64,000 bases of DNA from Arthrobacter agilis (GCF_006494655.1 NZ_VHIM01000005.1:62001-126000); one strand, 5' to 3'; shown: positions 25,479 to 33,874, numbered from the stretch's first letter. The notes: generated by a model from the sequence alone, not told the origin. Numbers and translations: made by a program.

Positions 25479-25976
25479 GTGAGATTCCTACTCGGTTCTC
25501 TTGGTGCCCTCGCTGTCCTCGCGAGCCTGAGTGGCTGCAGTCAGGGAGCGCCGTCGCCGGTCGAGACCGTCCTGATCATGCCCGCAAGTCCTTCGGCAGA
25601 GGCCGCCCGATCGGCCGTTCCGTCGACAGAGCCCTCGCCGGCCGATCCGACAGGACGGACAGACGGCAGCGCCGAGGCCGAGGCGGCCTCCGATCCGTCC
25701 GACCACTGCGTGATGGTCGCCGGCGGCGTCACCACGGTCATGCTGGCTCCGCTGAGTCTCGGCCCCTCCTCCACTCATCAGCAGCTCGTGGTCCTCGAGC
25801 AGCAGATCCTGGATCTCCGCGAGAAGATGCCCGCCGAGTTGAGTGACGACTTCACCGCGCTCGCCCACACCATGGAAGCCCCACCGGAGGGGTCGGGTAC
25901 CTTCGACGAGGTCGCTTTCCGGCAGGCGATTCTGCCCGTCGAGGACTGGCTCGACCGCCACTGCGCCACGCGCTGA
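25479..25976 (+). CDS. Secreted lipoprotein of unknown function
   Basis: A 165-residue protein with a lipoprotein signal peptide whose lipobox is LSGC (Cys19), then an Ala/Ser/Pro/Thr-rich linker to about residue 68. The C-terminal domain (about 70-165) looks helical (HQQLVVLEQQILDLREKM) and has two cysteines. No family is recognised. The frame is open from inside tRNA-Phe, but GTG 25479 has AAAGGA 5 nt upstream and begins directly with the signal peptide. The 260 nt between the tRNA cluster and this start hold only the terminator. Confidence 0.75.
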   Translation: MRFLLGSLGALAVLASLSGCSQGAPSPVETVLIMPASPSAEAARSAVPSTEPSPADPTGRTDGSAEAEAASDPSDHCVMVAGGVTTVMLAPLSLGPSSTHQQLVVLEQQILDLREKMPAELSDDFTALAHTMEAPPEGSGTFDEVAFRQAILPVEDWLDRHCATR

Positions 25977-26055
25977 TCCGAGCCGTCGGCTGTCTCGCGG
26001 CAGCGTGGCCGGGCCTGTGGCTTAGGCTTGGGCTCAAGTGAAAGGGGACTCTCCG

Positions 26056-26514
26056 ATGATCGAGCAACCCATGGGGCGGCCCGCGCCCGCCCTGCAGGAT
26101 GCGCCGGCGGGCCGGACGGTGATCGGGGATCCGGCGGCCGTCAAGATCGCCGCCATCGCTGCGCGGTCCGTGCCCGGCGTGCACGCGCTGGGGCCGGGAG
26201 CCGGACGCGCGCTGGGCGCGATCCGGGACGCCGTCGGGGCCAACGATCTCGCCCACGGCGTCAAGGTGGAGGTTGGGCAGACCCAGCTCGCCGTGGATAT
26301 CAGCCTCGTCGCGGATTACGGGTTCCCACTCAATGCGTTGGCCGACGCCGTGCGGGCCGCCGTCTACGAGGCCCTGACCGATCTCGTGGGACTCGAGGTC
26401 ATCGAGGTGAACATCGAAGTCCTCGACGTCCACATCCAGCCAGCCGCCGAATCGAAGGCGGCGGACAAACCCCGTCCGACCGGCGCCTCCTCGCTCAAGC
26501 AGCCGGTGGAGTGA
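26056..26514 (+). CDS. Asp23/Gls24 family envelope stress protein
   Basis: A 152-residue Asp23 (DUF322) protein. The core runs from TVIGDPAAVKIAAIAARSVPGVHAL to GLEVIEVNIEVLDVHI, the alternating strand-helix pattern of the family. In Staphylococcus, Asp23 is held at the membrane by AmaP and responds to cell-envelope stress. ATG 26056 is preferred because AAAGGGGA lies 7 nt upstream; a GTG at 26038 is less likely. TAGGCT (26023-26028) is a plausible -10 box. It heads a five-gene operon ending at 28392. Confidence 0.9.
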   Translation: MIEQPMGRPAPALQDAPAGRTVIGDPAAVKIAAIAARSVPGVHALGPGAGRALGAIRDAVGANDLAHGVKVEVGQTQLAVDISLVADYGFPLNALADAVRAAVYEALTDLVGLEVIEVNIEVLDVHIQPAAESKAADKPRPTGASSLKQPVE

Positions 26515-26521
26515 TGCGGCG

Positions 26522-26713
26522 ATGACACCCACCACCATCGGCATGACGGCAGGCGCCGTCCTCGCTTTCGCGGCCCTGGTCTTCGGCTTCTGGGGCTTCC
26601 TGCTCACGCTCGTGCTGATGCTCTGTGGAGCCCTCGCAGGGCGCATCGCCGAGGGCAAGCTCGATCTGCGCGGCGTCCTCGACGCCCTGTCCGGTCGACG
26701 CTCGTCCTCGTGA
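26522..26713 (+). CDS. Small membrane protein of the Asp23 operon (DUF2273-like)
   Basis: A 63-residue protein with two hydrophobic helices (MTAGAVLAFAALVFGFWGF and LLTLVLMLCGALAGR) and a short charged tail. Its size, topology and place directly after an Asp23 gene match the DUF2273 proteins of Asp23 operons. It is expected to sit in the cytoplasmic membrane. The gap to the upstream stop is 7 nt. Confidence 0.82.
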   Translation: MTPTTIGMTAGAVLAFAALVFGFWGFLLTLVLMLCGALAGRIAEGKLDLRGVLDALSGRRSSS

Positions 26714-26756
26714 CCACCGCAGACCGCCCCGCAGGACTGCCCGGCCCCTGTGCTCC

Positions 26757-27134
26757 ATGACGCCCGACCACGCCCCCTCCGCGCCGTCGTATGCCGGCCA
26801 CAACCGCATCACCACGGACGCGTTGACGAGCACTGCCCGGGCAGTGGCCGCCGAGGTGCTCGGCGTCCAGGCCGCGCAGGTCAGGGCGTCCTTCTCCGAT
26901 GACCGGGGTCTCCTGGCACTCCTGCTCTCCCTGCCCCTGCCGGTTCCCGCTCTGACCCGTGTGGTCCAGGACCCGCGGGTCCTCGAGGCCTTCGGTGGGC
27001 CGCTGTGGGTCCGGGCCGACGCCGCACGCACCCCCATCCTGCAGCGGGTGCAGCACCTGACCGGCGCACGCCTCAGCCGGGTGGACATCCGCATCATCGG
27101 GAGCACCGTGACGAAGGGGGCGAGGGTCCTGTGA
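26757..27134 (+). CDS. Asp23-operon soluble protein, second Asp23-like
   Basis: A 125-residue protein without membrane segments. The stretch TDALTSTARAVAAEVLGV and the ending GARLSRVDIRIIGSTV recall the Asp23 fold, but similarity is weak, so it is best called Asp23-like or operon-specific. ATG 26757 overlaps the TGA of a 16-codon frame starting at 26710 (ATGA), which may couple translation to upstream ribosomes. Its own TGA overlaps the GTG of the next gene. Confidence 0.72.
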   Translation: MTPDHAPSAPSYAGHNRITTDALTSTARAVAAEVLGVQAAQVRASFSDDRGLLALLLSLPLPVPALTRVVQDPRVLEAFGGPLWVRADAARTPILQRVQHLTGARLSRVDIRIIGSTVTKGARVL

Positions 27135-27733
27135 GCGCCGATCCGTCCGACCGCTCCTCCCCGGCGGTCACCGCCCGGATCGTGCGACGCGAACTGCATT
27201 CCTCGCGTGCCGTCCCCTCGGTCATGACGGCGATCGTGCTCGTGGTCGCACACCTGGTGCTGCTCTTCGAGGCCGTGCTGCGCGCCGTCGGCGATCGTCC
27301 GTTCCTCGTGGACCTCGAGGCCACGGCCGCCTGGATCGGGGCGCTTCCGGCCGGCGTGCCGCCGACCCTGCTCGGTACAGGAGCGCTGCTGCTCGTGGTG
27401 CTCGGCGTCCTGCTCCTGCTCCTGGCTGTCCTCCCCGGCCGGCGCGCCCGGTACACGATTCCGAACCCGCGGGCGGCCGTCGTGGTCGACGCGGAGGTGG
27501 TGGCGTCCTCGCTCGCGCGGCGAGCACGGGTCGCAGCCGGGGTAGCACCCGAGCAGGTCCTCGTGACGGTGGGCCGCTCCTCGGTCACCGTCCAGATCAG
27601 GCCCACATCGGGCGTGCCGGTCGATGCCGATGCCGTGCGGGCCGCAGTCGCGGACGACCTCCGACGCTCGAGCGTCGAACCCGCTCCGAGGATCTCCGTC
27701 GTCGTGGCCGAATCGGGCGTGATCGGGCAGTGA
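27131..27733 (+). CDS. Asp23-operon membrane protein (DUF6286-like)
   Basis: A 200-residue protein with two membrane helices, about residues 33-55 and 78-103, and a cytoplasmic C-terminal domain of about 95 residues. That domain (YTIPNPRAAVVVDAEVVASSL... RISVVVAES) has an Asp23-like strand/helix pattern. Actinobacterial Asp23 operons regularly include such a protein. The start is GTG, overlapping the previous stop by GTGA, a sign of tight co-translation. Confidence 0.75.
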   Translation: MSADPSDRSSPAVTARIVRRELHSSRAVPSVMTAIVLVVAHLVLLFEAVLRAVGDRPFLVDLEATAAWIGALPAGVPPTLLGTGALLLVVLGVLLLLLAVLPGRRARYTIPNPRAAVVVDAEVVASSLARRARVAAGVAPEQVLVTVGRSSVTVQIRPTSGVPVDADAVRAAVADDLRRSSVEPAPRISVVVAESGVIGQ

Positions 27734-28392
27734 ACACGACACCACGGGCGCTCAATCGCCTCCTGCTCGCCGTCGTCGGCCTGCTCGCCCTGTCGGTGGG
27801 CGCCGCCGGTCTCGCGCTCGTGGCGCTGCCCCGTGCCGCTGCATGGTGGGCGGCCTCGGCGCCGCGTGTGGGGGAGGCGATCGACGACGTGCGATCCGGC
27901 ACCACGCTCGAGGGCCAGTCCGATTCGTGGCTGTGGATCGTCCTGGCGGCGGTCCTGTTGCTCATCATCGTGCTGCTGATCCTCTGGATCGCAACGCAGG
28001 GGCGTGGCCGCACGGGCCTTTTCGCCGGAGCCGACGGTCGGGGCCATGGGACGTTCCGTCGGGCCGCCCCTCGCGATGCGGCGCGGGGCGACGGCGATAC
28101 CGCCGGGACGGTGACGATCACGGCGGCCGCGGCGGAGCAGGTGCTCAAGGCCGCGCTGCTCGAGCGGTCCGACCTCGCGAGCGCGTCCGTGAGCACCTGG
28201 CTGGTGGGCGGCGTCCCCGGACTGCGGGTCCGCGTGCTCCCCCGGAAAGGTGTTCCGCCCTACGTGATCGCGGAGGAGGTCTCACGCCTCATCGAGGCGC
28301 TCGACCTCGTGACGGGGTACCGGAGCCCCGTCCTCATCAGCATCACCACGGGGGCACGTGTCCGTTTCACCCGCGGTGAGCGCGTCGACTGA
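27730..28392 (+). CDS. AmaP-like membrane anchor of the Asp23 operon
   Basis: A 220-residue protein with two membrane helices (about 10-35 and 72-95) enclosing a short outside loop. A cytoplasmic domain with alternating strands and helices follows (TVTITAAAAEQVLKAALLER, then a further Asp23-like beta segment). This is the layout of AmaP, which anchors Asp23 at the membrane. The start is GTG overlapping the previous TGA. It is the last gene of the operon; the following 190 nt belong to the agl promoter region. Confidence 0.78.
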   Translation: MNTTPRALNRLLLAVVGLLALSVGAAGLALVALPRAAAWWAASAPRVGEAIDDVRSGTTLEGQSDSWLWIVLAAVLLLIIVLLILWIATQGRGRTGLFAGADGRGHGTFRRAAPRDAARGDGDTAGTVTITAAAAEQVLKAALLERSDLASASVSTWLVGGVPGLRVRVLPRKGVPPYVIAEEVSRLIEALDLVTGYRSPVLISITTGARVRFTRGERVD

Positions 28393-28407
28393 CGAACCCT
28401 CGGCGCA

Positions 28408-28419
28408 TGACGTACGTCA
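28408..28419. promoter_or_regulatory. 12-bp perfect palindrome upstream of the agl promoter
   Basis: TGACGTACGTCA lies 16 nt after the Asp23 operon stop and about 40 nt upstream of the agl -35 box. It differs from the AGCGCT-centred LacI sites nearby, so it could bind a second regulator. Function is unknown. Confidence 0.45.
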
Positions 28420-28456
28420 CGATCCGGTATCGAACGCAGTCCTGAGGGCTCTGGTC

Positions 28457-28485
28457 TTGTCGGACCGTACGTAAGCGCTTACTCT
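28457..28485 (+). promoter_or_regulatory. Predicted promoter of aglEFG
   Basis: TTGTCG (28457-28462) and TACTCT (28480-28485) are separated by 17 nt. A LacI-type palindrome occupies the spacer and touches the -10 box. Confidence 0.55.
28471..28482. promoter_or_regulatory. LacI-type operator within the agl promoter
   Basis: GTAAGCGCTTAC is a perfect 12-bp palindrome with the AGCGCT centre typical of LacI-family operators. It lies between the -35 and -10 boxes, so binding would block RNA polymerase. The LacI gene at 32001 is the likely regulator. Confidence 0.65.
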
Positions 28486-28536
28486 TTCCCTATCTATTCA
28501 GTGAGGCGGACCGGTTTCGGCGGGGCGGCAGTGGTG

Positions 28537-28548
28537 CCGAGCGCTCGG
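28537..28548. promoter_or_regulatory. Second AGCGCT-centred palindrome in the agl leader
   Basis: CCGAGCGCTCGG is a perfect palindrome with the same centre, 66 bp downstream of the first site and 35 nt before the aglE start. It may be an auxiliary operator allowing looping by one tetramer or cooperative dimers. Confidence 0.45.
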
Positions 28549-28583
28549 GGCACGCGTGCCGCAGGACAAAGGAGTCTTTTGCA

Positions 28584-29930
28584 ATGGCGAATTCTCGCGC
28601 ACGGAAATTGGTGCTGCCCGTCGCAGCCCTCAGTGTTTCCCTCCTCGGCCTGACCGCGTGCGGTTCCGGCGGCTCCGACAGTGCAGGAACATCGGGCGAC
28701 GCGGACTGCTCCGCCTACGAGTCCTACGGAACCTTCGACGGCGCGGAGGTCAGCGTCTACTCGACCATCGTCGACCTCGAGGCCGAACTGCTCGAGAACT
28801 CCTGGGCGGACTTCTCGGAGTGCACCGGGATCGACGTCGCCTACGAGGGCTCGAAGGAGTTCGAGACCCAGATCGGCGTCCGCGCCCAGGGTGGCACTGC
28901 TCCCGACCTCGCGATCTTCCCGCAGCCCGGGCTGCTCGCGGACCAGGCCTCCAACCTCGTGCCCGCCCCGCAGGCCGTCTCCGACCTCGTGGACGAGAAC
29001 TGGTCCGAGGACTGGAAGAACTACGGCACCGTCGACGGGACGTTCTACGCCGCACCGATGCTGGCCAACGTGAAGGGCTACGTCTGGTACGTCCCCGCCA
29101 CGTTCGAGGAGAAGGGCTGGGAAGTCCCCACCACCTGGGACGAGATGATGGAGCTCAGTGGGACCATCGCCTCGGAGGGTGAGATGAAGCCCTGGTGTGC
29201 CGGCTTCGAGTCCGGCGAGGCCACGGGGTGGCCGGGAACGGACTGGGTGGAGGACGCGGTCCTGCGCGAGCACGGCCCCGAGGTGTACGACCAGTGGGTC
29301 GCCCACGAGATCCCCTTCGACGACCCGATGATCGTCGACTCCTTCGACCGGGTCGGCGAGATCCTGAAGGACGACACCATGGTCAACGGTGGATTCGGCG
29401 ACGTCCGGTCGATCCTCTCCACCCCGTTCTCGGAGGCCGGGCAGCCTGTGCTCGACGGCAGCTGCGCGATGCACCACCAGGCGTCCTTCCAGGCGGCGAA
29501 CTGGCCCGAGGGCACCGAGGTGGCCGAGGACGGCGACGTCTGGGCCTTCATGACCCCGCCGATCGACGAGTCCCAGGGCACCGCCATCACCGGCGGTGGC
29601 GAGCTGATCGGCGCCTACGCCGACCGGCCCGAGGTCGAGGCACTGCAGACCTACCTGGCCAGCGCCGAGTTCGCGAACGCCCGTGTGTCGCAGGGTGGGG
29701 CCATCAGCGCCAACAAGGGGCTCGACCCGGCCAACGCGCAGTCCGACCTCGATCGCCAGTCGATCGAGCTGCTGCAGGATCCCGAGACGGTGTTCCGCTT
29801 CGACGGGTCCGACCTCATGCCGGGCGCCGTCGGTGCCAACTCCTTCTGGAGCGGCATCGTGAACTGGATCAACGGCTCCTCCACCGAAGAGGTCACGAAG
29901 TCCGTCGAGGACAGCTGGCCCAGCTCCTGA
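28584..29930 (+). CDS. aglE: Alpha-glucoside ABC transporter, substrate-binding lipoprotein
   Basis: A 448-residue family-1 extracellular solute-binding protein. The signal peptide ends in the lipobox LTAC near residue 25. The mature part has the AglE-like phrases GIDVAYEGSKEFETQIGVRAQGG (quoted in part) and PDLAIFPQPGLLAD, and ends with a helix around SFWSGIVNWINGSS. The group binds alpha-glucosides such as maltose, trehalose or sucrose; the exact ligand is inferred. AAAGGAG stands 9 nt before the ATG. It is followed by two strong hairpins and then by its two permease genes, and there is no ATPase gene in the operon. Confidence 0.85.
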   Translation: MANSRARKLVLPVAALSVSLLGLTACGSGGSDSAGTSGDADCSAYESYGTFDGAEVSVYSTIVDLEAELLENSWADFSECTGIDVAYEGSKEFETQIGVRAQGGTAPDLAIFPQPGLLADQASNLVPAPQAVSDLVDENWSEDWKNYGTVDGTFYAAPMLANVKGYVWYVPATFEEKGWEVPTTWDEMMELSGTIASEGEMKPWCAGFESGEATGWPGTDWVEDAVLREHGPEVYDQWVAHEIPFDDPMIVDSFDRVGEILKDDTMVNGGFGDVRSILSTPFSEAGQPVLDGSCAMHHQASFQAANWPEGTEVAEDGDVWAFMTPPIDESQGTAITGGGELIGAYADRPEVEALQTYLASAEFANARVSQGGAISANKGLDPANAQSDLDRQSIELLQDPETVFRFDGSDLMPGAVGANSFWSGIVNWINGSSTEEVTKSVEDSWPSS

Positions 29931-29937
29931 CGCACGG

Positions 29938-29975
29938 GGAGCCGCCGACCCGCCTCCGGGCGTGACGGCGGCTCC
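29938..29975 (+). terminator. First hairpin after the aglE coding region
   Basis: GGAGCCGCCG pairs perfectly with CGGCGGCTCC, 7 nt after the aglE stop. The loop contains a further CCCG/CGGG pair. There is no T-run. It is followed after 4 nt by a second, longer hairpin. Confidence 0.75.
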
Positions 29976-29979
29976 TTGA

Positions 29980-30024
29980 GGAACGGGACAGGGCACCCCC
30001 TGCGGGTGTGCCCTGTCCTGTTCC
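29980..30024 (+). terminator. Second, 21-bp intercistronic hairpin between aglE and aglF
   Basis: A stem of 20 pairs and one mismatch runs from GGAACGGGACAGGGCAC to the opposite arm GTGCCCTGTCCTGTTCC around a TGC loop. It ends 45 nt before the aglF start. It probably protects the aglE mRNA 3' end or partly terminates transcription, so that the binding protein is made in excess. Confidence 0.85.
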
Positions 30025-30069
30025 GCCCTCCCGACTTCACGTCATCAAGCGCACCAAGGAGGCTGTGCT

Positions 30070-31035
30070 GTGGAAGATATTGCAGAAAAAGGGCTACAGG
30101 TCGTCATAGGTCTCGCGGTCTTCGCGGCCATCATCGGGATCATCATGCTGATCGTCGACCGCGCTCCCAAGAGTGGTCGGGAGAAGATCCAGATCGCAGG
30201 ATTCCTCGCCCCGGCCCTCGTGCTCCTCGCCGTCGGCCTGGTGTTCCCCGCCCTCCAGACGTCCTACCTGTCGCTGACGAACCGCAACGGTGAGTTCGTG
30301 GGACTCGAGAACTTCGTCTGGATGTTCACGCAGCCGGAAGCGCTCGTGACGCTCCGCAACACCCTCATCTGGGTGATCCTCGTGCCGCTGCTCGCCTCGT
30401 CGGTCGGCCTCGCGTACGCCGTGTTCATCGACCGGGCGCGTGGTGAGAAGGCGCTCAAGGCCCTGGTCTTCATGCCGATGGCCATCTCCTTCGTCGGGGC
30501 CGGCGTCATCTGGCGCTTTGTGTACGCCTACAAGGGCCCCGAGCAGGACCAGATCGGGCTCCTCAACCAGATCCTCGTTTGGGCCGGGCAGGAGCCCAAG
30601 CAGTTCCTGCTCGACGCCCCCGAGAACACGCTCTTCCTGATCGCGGTCATGATCTGGATCCAGACCGGCTTCGCCATGGTGGTGCTCTCCGCGGCGATCA
30701 AGGGCATCCCGACGGAGATCGTCGAGGCGGCCAGGCTCGACGGCGCGAGCGCCTGGCAGCAGTTCCGCAACGTCACCATCCCCACCATCCGGGGGTCCCT
30801 CGTCGTGGTGGTCACCACCATCACCATCGGCACGCTGAAGGTGTTCGACATCGTCCGGACGATGACGGCCGGTCAGTACGAGACATCGGTGGTGGCCAAC
30901 GAGATGTACACCCAGGCGTTCAGGGCCGGTGAACCCGGCAGGGGTGCCGCGCTGGCGCTGGTCCTGTTCCTGATGGTGCTGCCCGTCGTCGTCTTCAACG
31001 CCCGGTTGCTCCGCAAGCAGAAGGAGATCCGATGA
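30070..31035 (+). CDS. aglF: Alpha-glucoside ABC transporter permease, MalF-like
   Basis: A 321-residue permease with about 7-8 helices, including an extra N-terminal helix (VVIGLAVFAAIIGIIMLIV) found in the AglF group. The ATPase-contacting EAA loop reads EIVEAARLDGASAWQQFRNV around residues 218-237. It forms the channel with AglG. The start is GTG with AAGGAGG 7 nt upstream. Its last codon overlaps the start of aglG (ATGA). Confidence 0.88.
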   Translation: MEDIAEKGLQVVIGLAVFAAIIGIIMLIVDRAPKSGREKIQIAGFLAPALVLLAVGLVFPALQTSYLSLTNRNGEFVGLENFVWMFTQPEALVTLRNTLIWVILVPLLASSVGLAYAVFIDRARGEKALKALVFMPMAISFVGAGVIWRFVYAYKGPEQDQIGLLNQILVWAGQEPKQFLLDAPENTLFLIAVMIWIQTGFAMVVLSAAIKGIPTEIVEAARLDGASAWQQFRNVTIPTIRGSLVVVVTTITIGTLKVFDIVRTMTAGQYETSVVANEMYTQAFRAGEPGRGAALALVLFLMVLPVVVFNARLLRKQKEIR

Positions 31036-31997
31036 GTACCGTGCCCCTCGAGAACAAGAAGAACCTCCAGCCGGACGTCAAGGGCGATCCCACACAGGAC
31101 CGGCCGCCCATGCAGCGGCGCGTCAAGCAGCGCCTCACGTCACGGAAGGCGACGGCGGCCGCCGTCATCATCGCGGTCATCTGGACCATCCCCACCTTCG
31201 GACTGCTCATCTCGTCCTTCCGGCCCGAGGACAACATCAAGGGCAACGGCTGGTGGAACGTCCTCACGGACCGGCAGTTCACGCTCGAGAACTACGCCGA
31301 CGTCCTCAGCCCCGGCGGCAGCCAGTCGCCCAACCTGCTCTCCTACTTCGTCAACTCCCTCGCGATCGTCATCCCGGGGACCGTCTTCACGCTGGTGCTC
31401 GGCTCCATGGCGGCCTACATGTTCGCGTGGGGGCGTTTCAGGGGCAAGGACAATCTCTTCATCTTCGTCTTCGCCCTGCAGATCGTGCCCCTCCAGATGG
31501 CGCTGATCCCCCTGCTGCAGCTGTTCACCCAGGTCCTGACCATCGGCGACTTCCAGCTGCTGCCGAGCGGTACCTACGCGCAGCTCTGGGTGGCCCACAC
31601 GATCTTCGGGCTCCCACTGGCGATCTTCCTGCTGCACAACTTCATCGCGGAGATCCCCGGCGAGGTCATCGAGGCCGCCCGGGTGGACGGCGCGGGCCAC
31701 AGCACCATCTTCTGGCGCATCATCGTGCCGCTCGCCACGCCGGCCCTGGCGTCCTTCGGCATCTTCCAGTTCCTCTGGCTCTGGAACGATCTGCTGGTGG
31801 CGCTCGTCTTCTCGGGTGGAGGGGCCGACGTCGCGCCCATCACCCAGCGTCTCGCAGAGCTCCAGGGCTCCCGCGGCGGAGAATGGCAGCGGCTCACGGC
31901 AGGTGCGTTCGTCTCGATCATCGTGCCCCTGGCGGTGTTCTTCGGACTGCAGCGGTACTTCGTCCGGGGCCTGCTGGCGGGTGGCCTGAAGGGCTGA
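31032..31997 (+). CDS. aglG: Alpha-glucoside ABC transporter permease, MalG-like
   Basis: A 321-residue permease with six membrane helices after a cytoplasmic N-terminal segment of about 40 residues. The EAA loop is EVIEAARVDGAGHSTIFWRI, around residues 213-232. It partners AglF. The start ATG overlaps the aglF stop by ATGA, and the stop is 3 nt from the LacI gene, so all four genes appear to share one transcript. No ATPase is encoded nearby, as in actinobacteria that use a shared MsiK ATPase. Confidence 0.88.
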   Translation: MSTVPLENKKNLQPDVKGDPTQDRPPMQRRVKQRLTSRKATAAAVIIAVIWTIPTFGLLISSFRPEDNIKGNGWWNVLTDRQFTLENYADVLSPGGSQSPNLLSYFVNSLAIVIPGTVFTLVLGSMAAYMFAWGRFRGKDNLFIFVFALQIVPLQMALIPLLQLFTQVLTIGDFQLLPSGTYAQLWVAHTIFGLPLAIFLLHNFIAEIPGEVIEAARVDGAGHSTIFWRIIVPLATPALASFGIFQFLWLWNDLLVALVFSGGGADVAPITQRLAELQGSRGGEWQRLTAGAFVSIIVPLAVFFGLQRYFVRGLLAGGLKG

Positions 31998-32000
31998 TCC

Positions 32001-33011
32001 GTGACCAGCATCGACGACGTCGCGGCGTCCCTCGGGGTCTCGACGGCCACGGTGTCGCGCGCCCTCCGGGGGCTGCCCGGCGTCGCCGAGGAGACGCGGG
32101 CCCGGGTCGTCTCGACGGCCAGGACGCTCGGCTACGTGCCGTCGTCGGCGGCGTCCGGGCTGGCGTCGGGCCGCACCATGGCCATGGGGGTCCTGGTCCC
32201 GGTCATCAACCGGTGGTACTTCTCCGCGGTGCTCGAGGGGGTGGACCGCCAACTGCGTGCCGCCGGGTACGACCTCATCGTCTTCAGCCTCGGCGGCGAC
32301 GGCATCAATCGTGACCGCGTGTTCCACCGCTCCATCCTCCGCAAGCGCATCGACGCCCTGCTGGTGATGTGCATGCACCTGACAGAGGAGGAGCGGAAGG
32401 CCGTCCAGCAGCTGGACTACCCCAACATCGTGGTCGGCGGCGCGGTGGAGGGTGTGCGGCACGTGGGGATCGACGACGCCGCGGCAGCACGCGATGCCGT
32501 CGAGCACCTGATCTCGCTCGGCCACACGAGGATCGCCCATATGCGCGGGGGCGGGTCGTTCGACATCGACTTCGAGGTGCCGCGGATCCGGGAACAGGCG
32601 TACCGCGACGCGATGGCGGATCACGGACTGCACGTCAGGGAGGACTGGTCGGCCTTCGGCGACTTCCGGTTCTCCACCTCCCATGCCTCCGCCCTGCAGC
32701 TCCTCCGGGATCCGTCGGACCGCCCCACGGCAGTGTTCTGCTCGTCGGACGAGATGGCGTTCGGCGTGCTGAGGGCGGCCGTGGAGCTGGGGATCGACGT
32801 GCCCGGCGAGCTCTCCGTGATCGGGATCGACGACCACGAGTTCGCCGAGCCGATGGGTCTCACGACCGTCCGGCAGGACCCCGAGGACCAGGGCGCGTTC
32901 GCCGCGGACATCCTGCTCGGCGAACTGCTGCGGGACCAGCCGGCCGACTACCCGCCGTCCCGTCCGCATCTGCTCGTCGAGCGCGGGACCACGGGCCCCG
33001 TCAGGGCCTGA
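32001..33011 (+). CDS. LacI family transcriptional regulator of the agl operon
   Basis: A 336-residue regulator. The N-terminal helix-turn-helix and hinge read IDDVAASLGVSTATVSRALRG, then YVPSSAASGLASGRT (the hinge here lacks the usual NxxAR). The sugar-binding domain starts at MGVLVPVINRWYFSAVLEG and continues to a periplasmic-binding-protein-like end (IGIDDHEFAEPMGLTTVRQ). It should repress aglEFG by binding the AGCGCT-centred palindromes and release upon binding the sugar. The start is GTG. Its 3' end is 14 nt from the convergent gene. Confidence 0.88.
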   Translation: MTSIDDVAASLGVSTATVSRALRGLPGVAEETRARVVSTARTLGYVPSSAASGLASGRTMAMGVLVPVINRWYFSAVLEGVDRQLRAAGYDLIVFSLGGDGINRDRVFHRSILRKRIDALLVMCMHLTEEERKAVQQLDYPNIVVGGAVEGVRHVGIDDAAAARDAVEHLISLGHTRIAHMRGGGSFDIDFEVPRIREQAYRDAMADHGLHVREDWSAFGDFRFSTSHASALQLLRDPSDRPTAVFCSSDEMAFGVLRAAVELGIDVPGELSVIGIDDHEFAEPMGLTTVRQDPEDQGAFAADILLGELLRDQPADYPPSRPHLLVERGTTGPVRA

Positions 33012-33025
33012 GCGGAAGCACCGGC

Positions 33026-33874
33026 TCAGGAGGCGCGGGCGAGTTGCCGGATCGGAATCCAGCGGGAGGCGAGGCGCCGGTAGGACGCCGCCGCCCCGAG
33101 CATGTCCGAGTCGGCGAGGCTCTCGATGCCGAGGCGCACGTCCATCGGGGAATCGTCCGGGAAGACGCGATCGGCCACGGGCCCGTAGTCCACCTCCACG
33201 ACGGCGTCGCGCCGGAAGATCTCGAGCCACTCGACGATCTCGGTGAGTTCATCGAGCAGATCCATCTCCGGTGCGCCGATCGCGAGCTGCGCGACGGACC
33301 GCCTGCCGCGGTCGATGCAGTCACCGATCCTGGCGGTGACGCGTACCGTCGTGACCCGGCCGTCGTCCTCCACCACCTCCGTCAGATCGTCCTCGTGGAT
33401 GAGCGCGAACCATGCGAAGGGCACGCCCCAGGTGGCGGAGCGCGTGTGCAGCCTGGCCACCGAATCGGCGAACGTGTCGGGGTCGAGCCTCGCCTGGTGG
33501 GCTTCGCGTGCAGCCTCCGGGACGAGGACGTCGATCAGTGGTCCTCGCAGGCTCTGGTCCAGCGACTCCGCGGCCAGGGTGGTCCGGACGGCGAGCTGGT
33601 TGGGACAGTAGTACGGCGCCGTCGTGCCGTTGAGGCTGGGGAAGTGGGTCACCCGGACCAGGTCGGGTTCGTGATGGGGGAACGGATCGGAGACCGTGCG
33701 CAGCACCCGGCGCAGCGACTGGTCCTGGTCGATCGATTCCGTGAGCTGCCGGTCGCGGGCGCGCTGCTCGAGGATGACGAGCTGCTGGGCGTCCGGGAAG
33801 GCGTCGAGCGGTTCGTACACGCGCAGGAAGGACACGTACGGGAAGGGCCGGGCCGCTCGGCCCATGCGACTCAC
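33026..33874 (-). CDS. Conserved actinobacterial protein of unknown function
   Basis: A 282-residue soluble protein, Asp/Glu/Arg-rich, with no signal peptide or membrane helices. It begins PFPYVSFLRVYEPLDAFP and has a central THFPSLNGTTAPYYCPNQLAVRTTLAAES (quoted up to 20 residues: FPSLNGTTAPYYCPNQLAVR). I recall similar proteins across Micrococcales but no assigned function. GTG 33874 overlaps the xthA stop by GTGA, so translation is coupled to the DNA-repair enzyme; an internal ATG at 33865 is also possible. The coupling hints at a nucleic-acid role but does not prove it. Confidence 0.7.
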   Translation of the reverse strand: MSRMGRAARPFPYVSFLRVYEPLDAFPDAQQLVILEQRARDRQLTESIDQDQSLRRVLRTVSDPFPHHEPDLVRVTHFPSLNGTTAPYYCPNQLAVRTTLAAESLDQSLRGPLIDVLVPEAAREAHQARLDPDTFADSVARLHTRSATWGVPFAWFALIHEDDLTEVVEDDGRVTTVRVTARIGDCIDRGRRSVAQLAIGAPEMDLLDELTEIVEWLEIFRRDAVVEVDYGPVADRVFPDDSPMDVRLGIESLADSDMLGAAASYRRLASRWIPIRQLARAS

